Shown in pieces: positions 18,488 through 25,823 of a stretch of 64,000 bases of DNA. The stretch comes from S5-327 sp965116015. GTDB taxonomy: Bacteria; Chloroflexota; Dehalococcoidia; Lucifugimonadales; Australimonadaceae. Numbering within the stretch: the stretch's first letter is position 1; every line of letters starts with the position of its first letter. The position numbers and the translations under genes were made by a program. The stretch is taken from the NCBI GenBank assembly GCA_965116015.1, contig OZ220477.1:1054001-1118000 (forward strand), written 5' to 3'. The notes below the pieces were generated by a model, which saw only the letters and a list, made by a program, of their open reading frames with translations, did no database searches and had not been told where the DNA came from.

Positions 18488-18569
18488 GCGCCGCTCGGCG
18501 CCCGACCCCGTTGCGCGTATTAGCCCCATCTCCGGAAGCCTCGCCCCACGCGCCGCGCGGCGCCCGACC
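18488..18569. repeat. Two-copy imperfect direct repeat, 62-bp period
   Basis: GCGCCGCTCGGCGCCCGACC at 18488-18507 recurs as GCGCCGCGCGGCGCCCGACC at 18550-18569, one mismatch in 20, with further similarity after it. The core contains the palindrome GGCGCC. It lies in the 297-bp gap between the divergent Rieske and hydrolase genes, otherwise without visible features. The spacing is close to that of the two arrays at 19.5 and 31.1 kb. Confidence 0.5.
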
Positions 18570-18657
18570 TCTGCCGCGCGGTGTTGTGCCGGCGGCGCAT
18601 CGTCCCTAAGCTGTCGCCGAACGCCCACAGAGTCCCGCAGCGGCAAAGGAGCAGACA

Positions 18658-19461
18658 GTGGCGATAACCGAGAATGTCCTCGATAGCGGAATGCGCGTCT
18701 GGACCGCCCGCCCGGAGGGGACGGGGCCCTTCCCCGTTATGCTAATGCTCCACGAGCGCTACGGCCCCGTCGAGCATAGCTTCAACGTCATCGAGCGCGC
18801 CGCCAGTTACGGCTTCGCCGCCTGCTTCCCGGATCTCTTCCACCGCTACGAGGGCGACCGCGGCGCGCTCGAACGCTCCGAAGACCGCTGCGACCCCACC
18901 GACGCCCATTCCATCGCCGATATCGACGAGACACTCGCCTTCCTGCGAGCGCAGCCGTACGCCGACACGTCGAAGATCGGCATCGTCGGTTTCTGCCAGA
19001 GCGGACGCATTCCAATGGTCTACGCCGCGAGCGGGCGCGATGTGGCGGCCATCGGCGTCTTCCACGGCGGCATCTACGACAGGGACTACGAGCCAACCTT
19101 TCCGGGGCAGGAGAGCGCGTCGGGATACATCCCGCGCGTCAACGCTCCCATCCTCGGCGGATTCGGGGAGCGCGACTCGCTCGTGCCGCTGGCGAACGTC
19201 CGGCGCTTCCGGGGCGAGCTCGAAGCGCTCGGCAAGCGCGCCCGCATCCGCGTCTTCTCCGGCGCGCTCCATGCGTGGATGAACTCCACCAGGCCGGACG
19301 CCTACAACCGCGAGGCGACAGAGGAGGCGTGGCGCCTCATCGCCGATTTCTTCTCCGACGCCTTCAACGACCGGCTAGGCCTTGCCCCTCGCGTCGAATT
19401 CATCGCCGACGACTCCATCGACTTCGATTTCTCAGCGCAGGTCGCGGCGGCGGAACCCTAA
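18658..19461 (+). CDS. Dienelactone hydrolase family protein
   Basis: 267 residues from GTG 18658, with AAAGGAG ten bases upstream. The family features are present: the activating glutamate in LHERYG (about 32-37), the Cys nucleophile in GFCQSG (usual form GFCxGG), the aspartate in GERDSLVP and the histidine in GALHAWMN. Dienelactone hydrolases open the lactone formed after ortho-cleavage of chlorocatechols; many homologues act on other esters. The position among Rieske oxygenases supports a role in ring degradation. The last codons (Glu-Pro-stop) lie inside the degenerate copy of the 28-bp repeat that follows. Confidence 0.88.
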   Translation: MAITENVLDSGMRVWTARPEGTGPFPVMLMLHERYGPVEHSFNVIERAASYGFAACFPDLFHRYEGDRGALERSEDRCDPTDAHSIADIDETLAFLRAQPYADTSKIGIVGFCQSGRIPMVYAASGRDVAAIGVFHGGIYDRDYEPTFPGQESASGYIPRVNAPILGGFGERDSLVPLANVRRFRGELEALGKRARIRVFSGALHAWMNSTRPDAYNREATEEAWRLIADFFSDAFNDRLGLAPRVEFIADDSIDFDFSAQVAAAEP

Positions 19462-19777
19462 GCGCGGGCCTTTCTCGTTCCACGCCCGTGTAAGGGCGGC
19501 GAAGCGCGGAACCCTAGCGCGCGCGGGCCTTTGACTCGCAGGGTGAGGCGATGCGCCCCGTCCGCGGCGGAACCCTAGCGCGCGCGGGCCTTTGGGTTTG
19601 GCGGTAAAGAAGCAAAATGCCGACACAGCGGAACCCTAGCGCGCGCGGGCCTTTGCGACGATCTCCGACACGTCCAGCTCCTCGAAAGGCGGAACCCTAG
19701 CGCGCGCGGGCCTTTGTCATCAGCGACATCGACTATGCGCGACCCATACGCGGAACCCTAGCGCGCGCGGGCCTTTG
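19450..19777 (-). CRISPR. Orphan CRISPR-like array: five identical 28-bp repeats, 33-bp spacers, plus a degenerate end copy
   Basis: Identical 28-bp units occur at 19506-19533, 19567-19594, 19628-19655, 19689-19716 and 19750-19777, starting GCGGAACCCTAG and ending GCGGGCCTTTG on the plus strand. Starts are exactly 61 bp apart and the four spacers are each 33 bp and unrelated to one another. A shortened copy at 19450-19473 (lacking four bases of the GC core) follows a 32-bp spacer, as at the trailer end of a CRISPR array; this suggests reading on the minus strand. The period equals that of type I-E arrays. Against it: no cas gene in the window, no AT-rich leader, and the repeat has only a weak hairpin. 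The period is not a multiple of three, so this is not a protein repeat. Confidence 0.6.
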
Positions 19778-20672
19778 CCGCCAGCTCTGCGCTCTCCGAC
19801 ACCGCTGTGCCCTCCGGGTCTTCCCACGCCTGCTGGCCTCCGAGGCCGTGCTCGATATTCCACGTAACCACGTCGAAGCACCTTCCCGTGTTCTCGCTCG
19901 CCGCGTCCTGCGCCGCGAGGAACATCGCCAGCGGAACCATATGATCCGCGCGCAGCGGCAACGGAGCGTTCGGGTTGCCCATCCCCAGCTCGCGCCTGGC
20001 GATGTTCTGCTCGTCGAACCCCGTCGTCCGCGTGTGACCGGGAACCATCACGTTCACCGCCACGTTCTGGCTGCGGATCTCGTCGGCCAGGTAGAACATC
20101 ATCGTCAGCAGCGCCGCCTTCGTCGACTGATACGGCATCTCCCGGCTGTTCGGACGCAGCGCCCGGTACGCGCCGCCATACGAGTGATGCAGCGCGCCGC
20201 TGCTGATCACCGAGACGACGCTGCCCGACTGCTTCTCCAGCATCGGCTTCACGAAACGCCGCGTCGCCTTCAGCGCGCCGAACACGTTCACCGCAAACAT
20301 CTGCTCCCACTGCTCGTCGCTCGTCTCGAGCGTCGTCGTTCGGCCTGTCGGCGGGAACAGGATGCGCTGACGCATCGCGGCGTCGTTGATGAGGACGTCG
20401 CACGTGCCCCACTTCGCCATCGTCGCCTCGTACGCCGCGTCGAGCTGCTCGCCGTTCGTCACGTCTACGGTGGCCACGATCACGTCGTCGGGGCGGCGCC
20501 GCAAGTCCTCCAGGTATTGCGTATCGCGGTCGCCCGAGTAGCCGGACGGCTCCCACGACAGGTCCATCGCCACGACTTTGGCGCCAGCCTGCAAGAATCC
20601 TCGCGTAAACGCCTGGCCCATTCCTCGCGCCGCGCCGGTAATCGCCACCACCTTGCCTTCCAGATCAGCCAT
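19758..20672 (-). CDS. SDR-family oxidoreductase whose end lies in the repeat array
   Basis: 304 residues. Cofactor motif TGAARGMG (12-19), NDAA (96-99) in place of NNAG, Ser157/158, and catalytic Tyr181 and Lys185 (YQSTK). A long insertion (HHSYGGAYRALRPNSREMP) precedes the tyrosine. The fold should finish around WNIEHGLGG; the following residues SESAELAAKARAR are low-complexity, and the last six and the TAG are read from the first repeat of the 28-bp array. The array may therefore have supplied the stop. It is probably a dehydrogenase acting with the neighbouring Rieske oxygenases, for example on a cis-diol; this is inference. Confidence 0.85.
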   Translation of the reverse strand: MADLEGKVVAITGAARGMGQAFTRGFLQAGAKVVAMDLSWEPSGYSGDRDTQYLEDLRRRPDDVIVATVDVTNGEQLDAAYEATMAKWGTCDVLINDAAMRQRILFPPTGRTTTLETSDEQWEQMFAVNVFGALKATRRFVKPMLEKQSGSVVSVISSGALHHSYGGAYRALRPNSREMPYQSTKAALLTMMFYLADEIRSQNVAVNVMVPGHTRTTGFDEQNIARRELGMGNPNAPLPLRADHMVPLAMFLAAQDAASENTGRCFDVVTWNIEHGLGGQQAWEDPEGTAVSESAELAAKARAR

Positions 20673-20839
20673 AAGCTCTCCCTCTTCCTTTGTGCTCTGT
20701 GCTCTCTCTGTGCGCCGCCAGATTGCGAAAGCGCGTCGCGGGGGAAGCTAACCCCCATCTTTCATCATCGCCCGAATTCAGCCGAATTCCAAATTCCGCC
20801 CCGCACAGCCCTCCCCGCTTATCAGGCCTTGCGGCCATA

Positions 20840-20870
20840 TTAGAAGGCTCCCCTATAGCTCTGCTATAGT
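20840..20870 (+). promoter_or_regulatory. Putative promoter of the dioxygenase operon
   Basis: TATAGT at 20865-20870 is a good -10 element in an otherwise GC-rich gap; TTAGAA at 20840-20845 is a weak -35 at 19 bp. The ATG of the alpha-subunit gene is 48 bp downstream and has an AGAGGAGG ribosome site. Confidence 0.35.
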
Positions 20871-20918
20871 TGGCCTCGCCACTAGTCCCCAAGCGAAGCT
20901 GGTCAGAGGAGGACGATT

Positions 20919-22304
20919 ATGGTCTCAATCATCCGCTCCCACGGCGACCGCTCGCTCCGCGAGCTTGTGAACCTCGACGAAGGGCTCGTCGCGCGCGAAA
21001 TCTACGTCAACGAGGCAATCTATCAGCAGGAGCTCGAGCAGGTCTTCGGACGCGCATGGCTCTTCCTCGGGCACGAAAGCCAGGTCCCCAACCCCGGCGA
21101 TTTCGTCGTCTCCCGTATGGGAGAGGAGGAGATTATCGTCGTTCGCGACCGCAAGAACCAGATCCACGCGTTCCTCAACACCTGCCGCCACCGCGGCATG
21201 CGCGTCTGCCGCTACGACGACGGCAACACGCTCGTCTTCACCTGCCCGTTCCACGGCTGGAGCTACGATACCGACGGCCGCCTTGTAGGGGTGCCCCACC
21301 ACGCGCGCGCCTACAACGGCGAGCTGGACAAGAGCGCCTGGGGACTGCACGAGGTGGCTCAGTTCGCCAACTACTACGGGTCGCTCTGGGCCACCTGGGA
21401 TCCGAAGGCGCCCTCGTTCGAGGACTATCTGGGCGTGTACGCGCCAACGATCCGGTGGTGCTTCGAAAGCACAGCCGGAGAGGACAACGGCGTGGAGCTG
21501 TTCAACCCCGCGACGAAGTGGCGCATTCCCACGAATTGGAAGTTCCCCGGCTTCAGCTTCGACGGCGACAGCGCTCACGGGGCTATGACGCATCGCTCCG
21601 TCAACGTCGCCGCCATCGGTCCCCAGGGCGAACTGCAAGGCGGCAGCCGCAGCGGGATGAGGGCTCCCTTCCCGTCAACCTCCTACGAGATGCAGCTCCC
21701 CGAGCTGGGGCACGGCGGCCACAACTATATGTTCGAGCTCCCCGGAACGCCCGAGTACGTCGACACCTGGCAGACCGAGCCGCCCGAAGTCGACGTCTAC
21801 TACCGCGAGCAACGCGAGAAGAAGCAGGCGCGCTACAAGGATGTCCACCTCCACGCCGGCAACGGCGGCACCGCGCTCGTGTGGCCCAACGTCAACATCC
21901 AGCCTCACCGCATCCTTGTCTGGCATCCGCATGGCGTCGGCGTCACCGAAAGCTGGCGGCAGTACCCCATCGACAAGAACGCCCCCAAGGTCGTGAAAGA
22001 CGCCCAGCGCCGCTACATGATGCGCTACGGCGGGCCTACCGGCCTCACCGAATCCGACGATATGGAGAATTGGAACTACGCCTTCCCCGCCAGCCTCGGA
22101 ACTATCGCCCAGCGCCTCCCCTACAACTTCCAGATGGGCCTCGGCCACGAATTCACCGACGACCGCTTCCCCGGCATGACCTTCTGCTTCCGCATCGCCG
22201 AGGCCAATCAGCGCGCCCGCCTCCGCCGGTGGATCGAGTTTATGGAGGCGGGAAGCTGGGACGACATCTACCCCGTCCACCCTCGGAAGAGTGCTGAGCG
22301 TTAA
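20919..22304 (+). CDS. Aromatic-ring-hydroxylating dioxygenase, alpha subunit (Rieske)
   Basis: 461 residues. Rieske ligands are Cys89/His91 (TCRHRGM) and Cys109/His112 (CPFHGW). The catalytic site has bridging Asp217 and the pair His220/His225 (GDSAHGAMTH), as in true alpha/beta ring-hydroxylating dioxygenases (the NWKF stretch before it is also conserved). Unlike the stand-alone oxygenases in this window, it has a beta-subunit gene downstream. It would insert both atoms of O2 into an aromatic ring using electrons from a ferredoxin/reductase not encoded nearby. It is strongly preceded by AGAGGAGG and starts a four-gene plus-strand cluster. Confidence 0.92.
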   Translation: MVSIIRSHGDRSLRELVNLDEGLVAREIYVNEAIYQQELEQVFGRAWLFLGHESQVPNPGDFVVSRMGEEEIIVVRDRKNQIHAFLNTCRHRGMRVCRYDDGNTLVFTCPFHGWSYDTDGRLVGVPHHARAYNGELDKSAWGLHEVAQFANYYGSLWATWDPKAPSFEDYLGVYAPTIRWCFESTAGEDNGVELFNPATKWRIPTNWKFPGFSFDGDSAHGAMTHRSVNVAAIGPQGELQGGSRSGMRAPFPSTSYEMQLPELGHGGHNYMFELPGTPEYVDTWQTEPPEVDVYYREQREKKQARYKDVHLHAGNGGTALVWPNVNIQPHRILVWHPHGVGVTESWRQYPIDKNAPKVVKDAQRRYMMRYGGPTGLTESDDMENWNYAFPASLGTIAQRLPYNFQMGLGHEFTDDRFPGMTFCFRIAEANQRARLRRWIEFMEAGSWDDIYPVHPRKSAER

Positions 22305-22348
22305 GGGATCCCCGCCCTGCAGGGTCAGCGCGGAGCGCGCATACGCAT

Positions 22349-23041
22349 ATGACGACAGACAACCCCAGACGCACGATTATAGCCATCGCCTTCATCATTC
22401 TGGGCATCCTGTTTCTGCTGCCTATCGTAGCCCGCTTCGACTTCTCCCTCGGCACGTGGTGGCCCATCCTCCTTATGGGATTCGGCCTCTACCTCCTTCG
22501 CGAGGGCTCGCCGCTGCACGGAGCTCTTCTCGGCGGAATCGGCGCTCTTGTCCTGCTCGGCAACCTTGGCGTCTTCAACATCAGCTTCGGGGCGCTCTTG
22601 CCGGCGGCGCTGATCGTCGTCGGCGCCTACATCCTCTTCCGCAGCTCACGCTCGCGCCCCTCGCGCAGGGAAGACCAGACCGACCCGGCGCCCGCCCTCG
22701 CCAGCGACTATCGCGACTATCTCAACGTCACCAGCTTCCTCTCCAGCGTCAACCGCCGCGTCGACAACCCGAACTTCCGCGGCGGCAGCGTCTCCGCCAC
22801 CTTTGGCTCCGCCGAGATCGACCTGCGCGGCTCCTCGCTCGCCGACGGCGCCGCCACTATCAACGTCAACGCGCTCTTCGGCAGCGTCAAGCTCCAAGTC
22901 CCTCCCGACTGGGCTGTCGAGGTGCGCGCGTCCGTCGCCTTCGGGAGCATGGAGTCGAACCGCCCCGAGCCCGCAAGCGCCAAGGGCGCGCTCATCGTCG
23001 CCGGCTCCTGCCTCTTCGGCAGCATCGAGACTACGTCCTGA
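22349..23041 (+). CDS. LiaF-like membrane protein
   Basis: 230 residues. Residues 1-100 contain about four short hydrophobic segments (IIAIAFIILGILFLLPIVA, WPILLMGFGLYLL, ALLGGIGALVLLG and ALLPAALIVVGAYIL). Residues from about 125 form a beta-rich repeat region with FGSAEIDLRG, ALFGSVKLQVPPDW and ASVAFGSMES, the pattern of the LiaF C-terminal (cell-wall-stress response) family. LiaF proteins restrain envelope-stress two-component systems in Firmicutes; outside them the role is unknown. Its place between dioxygenase alpha and beta genes is unexpected, with 44 and 22 bp gaps. Confidence 0.8.
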   Translation: MTTDNPRRTIIAIAFIILGILFLLPIVARFDFSLGTWWPILLMGFGLYLLREGSPLHGALLGGIGALVLLGNLGVFNISFGALLPAALIVVGAYILFRSSRSRPSRREDQTDPAPALASDYRDYLNVTSFLSSVNRRVDNPNFRGGSVSATFGSAEIDLRGSSLADGAATINVNALFGSVKLQVPPDWAVEVRASVAFGSMESNRPEPASAKGALIVAGSCLFGSIETTS

Positions 23042-23063
23042 ACACCGCATCAGGAGCAACGCC

Positions 23064-23918
23064 ATGACCACCAGCGATCCTCAGCCCATCAGCAGCGAAG
23101 CGCTCTTCAGCATCAACGACACGGTCATCCTGACGAATCTCCCGATAGGGCAGCGCGTCCGGCTGCGCGACGGCGCCGTCGCCGAGGTCGTCGCCAACCC
23201 GCGCGACGGCGGCTGGGTGCGGGTCCGCTACGTCGAATCGCCAGCCGATCCCGCCTCCGTCGGGACAGAAGATATGGCGTTCGCCACCGATGTCGTCGGC
23301 GTCCTCGAATCGCCGGGCGCTCACCCCATCGAACGTGGCGAGGAATCCGGCTCCGTGGACAGCCGCTACGCGCAGGCCGTCTCCACCGCCGCCCCCGAAC
23401 TCACCCTCGAACGGCTGCTGCTCGAACGCGAGATCGAGCGATTCCTTTACCGCGAGGCCGAGCTGCTCGACGACCGCCGCTTCAACGACTGGATCGAGCT
23501 CATCGCGGAGGATGTCCACTACCATATGCCGGTGCGCCGCAACGTTAAGTTCGGGCAGCAGAGCAGGGAGAACTCCAGCTCGGACTCCGAAATCTCCTGG
23601 TTCGACGAGGGCAAGCGCACTCTTGCCGGACGCGTTCGCCAAATCAACACGGGACTCCACTGGGCTGAGGAGCCATTCTCGCGCGTTCGCCACCTCATCA
23701 CTAACGTTCAGGTCGGGCAACCGCAAGGCGACGAGCTTCCCGTTCGCAGCAACTTCTTCGTGTGGACCAACCGCCTCCACGACGAAGTGAACGTCTTCGT
23801 CGGAACACGGCACGACATCCTCCGGCGCGACGCCGAAACCGGCTGGAAGATCGCCCGGCGCCTCATCCTCCTCGACCAGAACGTCCTTCTGTCGAAGGTC
23901 GTCACCACGTTCTTCTAG
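23064..23918 (+). CDS. Aromatic-ring-hydroxylating dioxygenase, beta subunit, with N-terminal extension
   Basis: 284 residues; typical beta subunits have about 160-180. Residues from about 115 form the family: LEREIERFLYREAELLDDRR, DWIELIAEDVHYHMPVRR, SRVRHLITNVQV and the end WKIARRLILLDQN. The beta subunit is structural, forming the alpha3beta3 core. The first 110 residues are extra: a small beta-rich block (VILTNLPIGQRVRLRDGA, WVRVRYVES) that looks SH3- or KOW-like, then an acidic linker. The start at ATG 23064 fits the reading frame and the 22-bp gap. The frame is open upstream, but those codons overlap the preceding gene. Confidence 0.85.
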   Translation: MTTSDPQPISSEALFSINDTVILTNLPIGQRVRLRDGAVAEVVANPRDGGWVRVRYVESPADPASVGTEDMAFATDVVGVLESPGAHPIERGEESGSVDSRYAQAVSTAAPELTLERLLLEREIERFLYREAELLDDRRFNDWIELIAEDVHYHMPVRRNVKFGQQSRENSSSDSEISWFDEGKRTLAGRVRQINTGLHWAEEPFSRVRHLITNVQVGQPQGDELPVRSNFFVWTNRLHDEVNVFVGTRHDILRRDAETGWKIARRLILLDQNVLLSKVVTTFF

Positions 23919-23926
23919 GGACTAGC

Positions 23927-24250
23927 ATGGCCCCCTCCGCGGAATGGCGCTCCTTCGGAGAGTTCGACGTTGTGCTGCTGGTGGACGACGCCGGCGCCGT
24001 TCGTCAGGCGATCACCGCCGGGCAGGCCGTGCTCCACGACTTCCTCACCGATATGCGCGGGATACCGGAGATGCGCGGCGACCACGAGGTGGCCGGCGAG
24101 CGGCGCAATCCCGAGCCGTGGGGAGCGCTCGTTATGGCCAGAGCCGACAGCGGCGAGATTCTCGATATGGATCCCGAGCTCTTCTGGGAGGGCGTCTACA
24201 CCTGGTTCCGCTCGCGGGGCGTCGACTACGACACTCCCCTGCCCTCTTAG
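23927..24250 (+). CDS. Small conserved protein of unknown function, last gene of the dioxygenase cluster
   Basis: 107 residues from ATG 23927, eight bases after the beta-subunit stop. No cysteines, so it is not a ferredoxin. It contains a hydrophobic strand (DVVLLVDDAG) near the start and a Trp/Phe-rich end (DPELFWEGVYTWFRSRGVDY). It has no signal peptide or membrane segment. I do not recognise the family. Spacing suggests it is translated with the dioxygenase and may be an accessory or assembly factor. Confidence 0.65.
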   Translation: MAPSAEWRSFGEFDVVLLVDDAGAVRQAITAGQAVLHDFLTDMRGIPEMRGDHEVAGERRNPEPWGALVMARADSGEILDMDPELFWEGVYTWFRSRGVDYDTPLPS

Positions 24251-24292
24251 CCGCCCAGCCTCGGCGCGCTCTCCTGCAAGCGCGCGCTTGCA

Positions 24293-25057
24293 TCAAACAT
24301 CGCTCCCCGGGGACTCGCCCGCAGAGCTGGGCTCTGCGGGGGCCGTCGCCTTCCTTCCCAGGAACACGTCCGCCAGGATAGTCGAGTTCAGGATTGAGTC
24401 TGGCGTTCCGATATGCGCGACGCGGCCCTTGTCGAGCACGAACGCCTTGTCGACGATGCCTAGTACGCCCTTGATGTTGTGCTCGACCAATATGACCGTC
24501 ACCTGAAGGCTCTCGCTAATCTCGGCGATCTTCTCGAACACTTCGGAAACGATGATGGGCGCCAGCCCAAGCGTCGGCTCGTCGAGCAGCAGCGCTTCCG
24601 GGGCGGCCATCAGCCCCCGGCCCAGAGCGAGCATCTGCTGCTGCCCGCCGGACATCTGGCTGGCCATATCCCTGCGCTTCTGCCGCAGCACGGGGAAGAA
24701 ATCCAGCACGGATTCGAGACGCCGCTCTCGCTCGTCCTTGTCGGCGACGTGCCGGCTCCCCATATCGAGATTCTCTTCCACCGTTAGGTGAGTGAACACG
24801 CGCCGCCCCTGAGGCACGAACGAGATGCCCTCTTTCACGATCTCATGCGTCGCCGCCGACAGCGGCTCTCCGCGCCAGTACACGCTGCCGCCGACAACCG
24901 GCGCAAGCCCCATCACCGCCTTTAGAACGGTCGATTTGCCCGCGCCGTTCGGCCCCAGCACAGCCGCCGCCTCGCCCTTCTCCACGCCGACCGAAACGCT
25001 GTCGAGGGCCTTAACAGCGCCGTAACGCACTGATATGTCGACAAGCTCAAGCAGCAT
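24293..25057 (-). CDS. livF: Branched-chain amino acid-type ABC transporter, ATPase LivF
   Basis: 254 residues from ATG 25057 (MLLELVDISVRYGAV); an upstream in-frame ATG at 25093 would run into livG and is less likely. Walker A GPNGAGKST, signature MSGGQQQM, Walker B ALLLDEPTLGLAP and the switch histidine in VEHNI are all present. The short LivF form is clear from the FVPQGRRVFTHLTVEENL tract. It is the last gene of a minus-strand operon (two binding proteins, livH, livM, livG, livF). The imported substrate may be amino acids, amides or other small carboxylates. Confidence 0.93.
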   Translation of the reverse strand: MLLELVDISVRYGAVKALDSVSVGVEKGEAAAVLGPNGAGKSTVLKAVMGLAPVVGGSVYWRGEPLSAATHEIVKEGISFVPQGRRVFTHLTVEENLDMGSRHVADKDERERRLESVLDFFPVLRQKRRDMASQMSGGQQQMLALGRGLMAAPEALLLDEPTLGLAPIIVSEVFEKIAEISESLQVTVILVEHNIKGVLGIVDKAFVLDKGRVAHIGTPDSILNSTILADVFLGRKATAPAEPSSAGESPGSDV

Positions 25058-25070
25058 AGCGACGCGTCCG

Positions 25071-25823
25071 CTACGTCCCCAGGTACGCCGCAATCACTTC
25101 GTCGCTGCCCAGCGTCTCATGCACGTCGCCTTCCGCGAGCAACGTGCCGCTATCGAGCACGACAAGGTGGTCCGGCAGCTCTCGCACGATGTCCATATTG
25201 TGCGAGATGAAGATGAGCGTGCGCCCCTCGACGCGCAGCTCTCGCATCAGAGCTTTCACCGGCTCGATCATATGCGGGAAAAGGCCGGCGAACGGCTCGT
25301 CGAACAGGTAGGTGCGGACATCCATCGCGACGGCGCGCCCTATCTCAACGAGCTTCCGCTGCCCGTACGACAGGTCCATCGCCAGCGAGTTCCGCTTCTC
25401 CCACATTCCCACCCGCTCCAGAACCTCGCGCGCCTTCGCCCGATGCGCCGCCTTCGTCCGCTCGACCATTGCGAGGAGCAGCCGCCGCTCCGTCAGCGTG
25501 ATCATAATGTTGTCCCACACGCTTATCTGGTCGAACAGGCGCACCTCCTGAAAGGTGCGCGTGAGGCCGTGATCGGGCGTATCGTACGCGTTCACAGTCC
25601 GCAGCCCTGCGCCGTCGATGATGATGAGGCCTCCGTCGAGCGGAAGCGTCCCGCTCAGGAGGTTGACGAGCGTGGACTTTCCGGAGCCGTTGGGGCCGAC
25701 GATGCTCGTCGTCTTTCCGCGCGGAATCGCGATGCTGAGGCGGTCGATAGCCCGCACCGCGCCGAAGGATTTCGAGACTTCGTCGGTCTCGAGCGCAACG
25801 CCTTGCAGGTCGGCGTAGCTCAT
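25071..25823 (-). CDS. livG: Branched-chain amino acid-type ABC transporter, ATPase LivG
   Basis: 250 residues. Walker A GPNGSGKST, the LivG-typical GLTRTFQEVRLFDQISVWDN, signature LSYGQRKLVEIGRAV (Tyr in place of the second Gly), Walker B YLFDEPFAGLFP and the switch histidine in ISHNM. The tail carries ELPDHLVVLDSGTLLAEGDV. It overlaps livM by four bases (ATGA) and is 13 bp upstream of livF. Confidence 0.92.
   Translation of the reverse strand: MSYADLQGVALETDEVSKSFGAVRAIDRLSIAIPRGKTTSIVGPNGSGKSTLVNLLSGTLPLDGGLIIIDGAGLRTVNAYDTPDHGLTRTFQEVRLFDQISVWDNIMITLTERRLLLAMVERTKAAHRAKAREVLERVGMWEKRNSLAMDLSYGQRKLVEIGRAVAMDVRTYLFDEPFAGLFPHMIEPVKALMRELRVEGRTLIFISHNMDIVRELPDHLVVLDSGTLLAEGDVHETLGSDEVIAAYLGT

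Noticed and set aside
19432..19626. Small minus-strand ORF across the first array
   Set aside because: The 61-bp period breaks the frame at every copy, so a repeated protein is excluded; the array explains the sequence.
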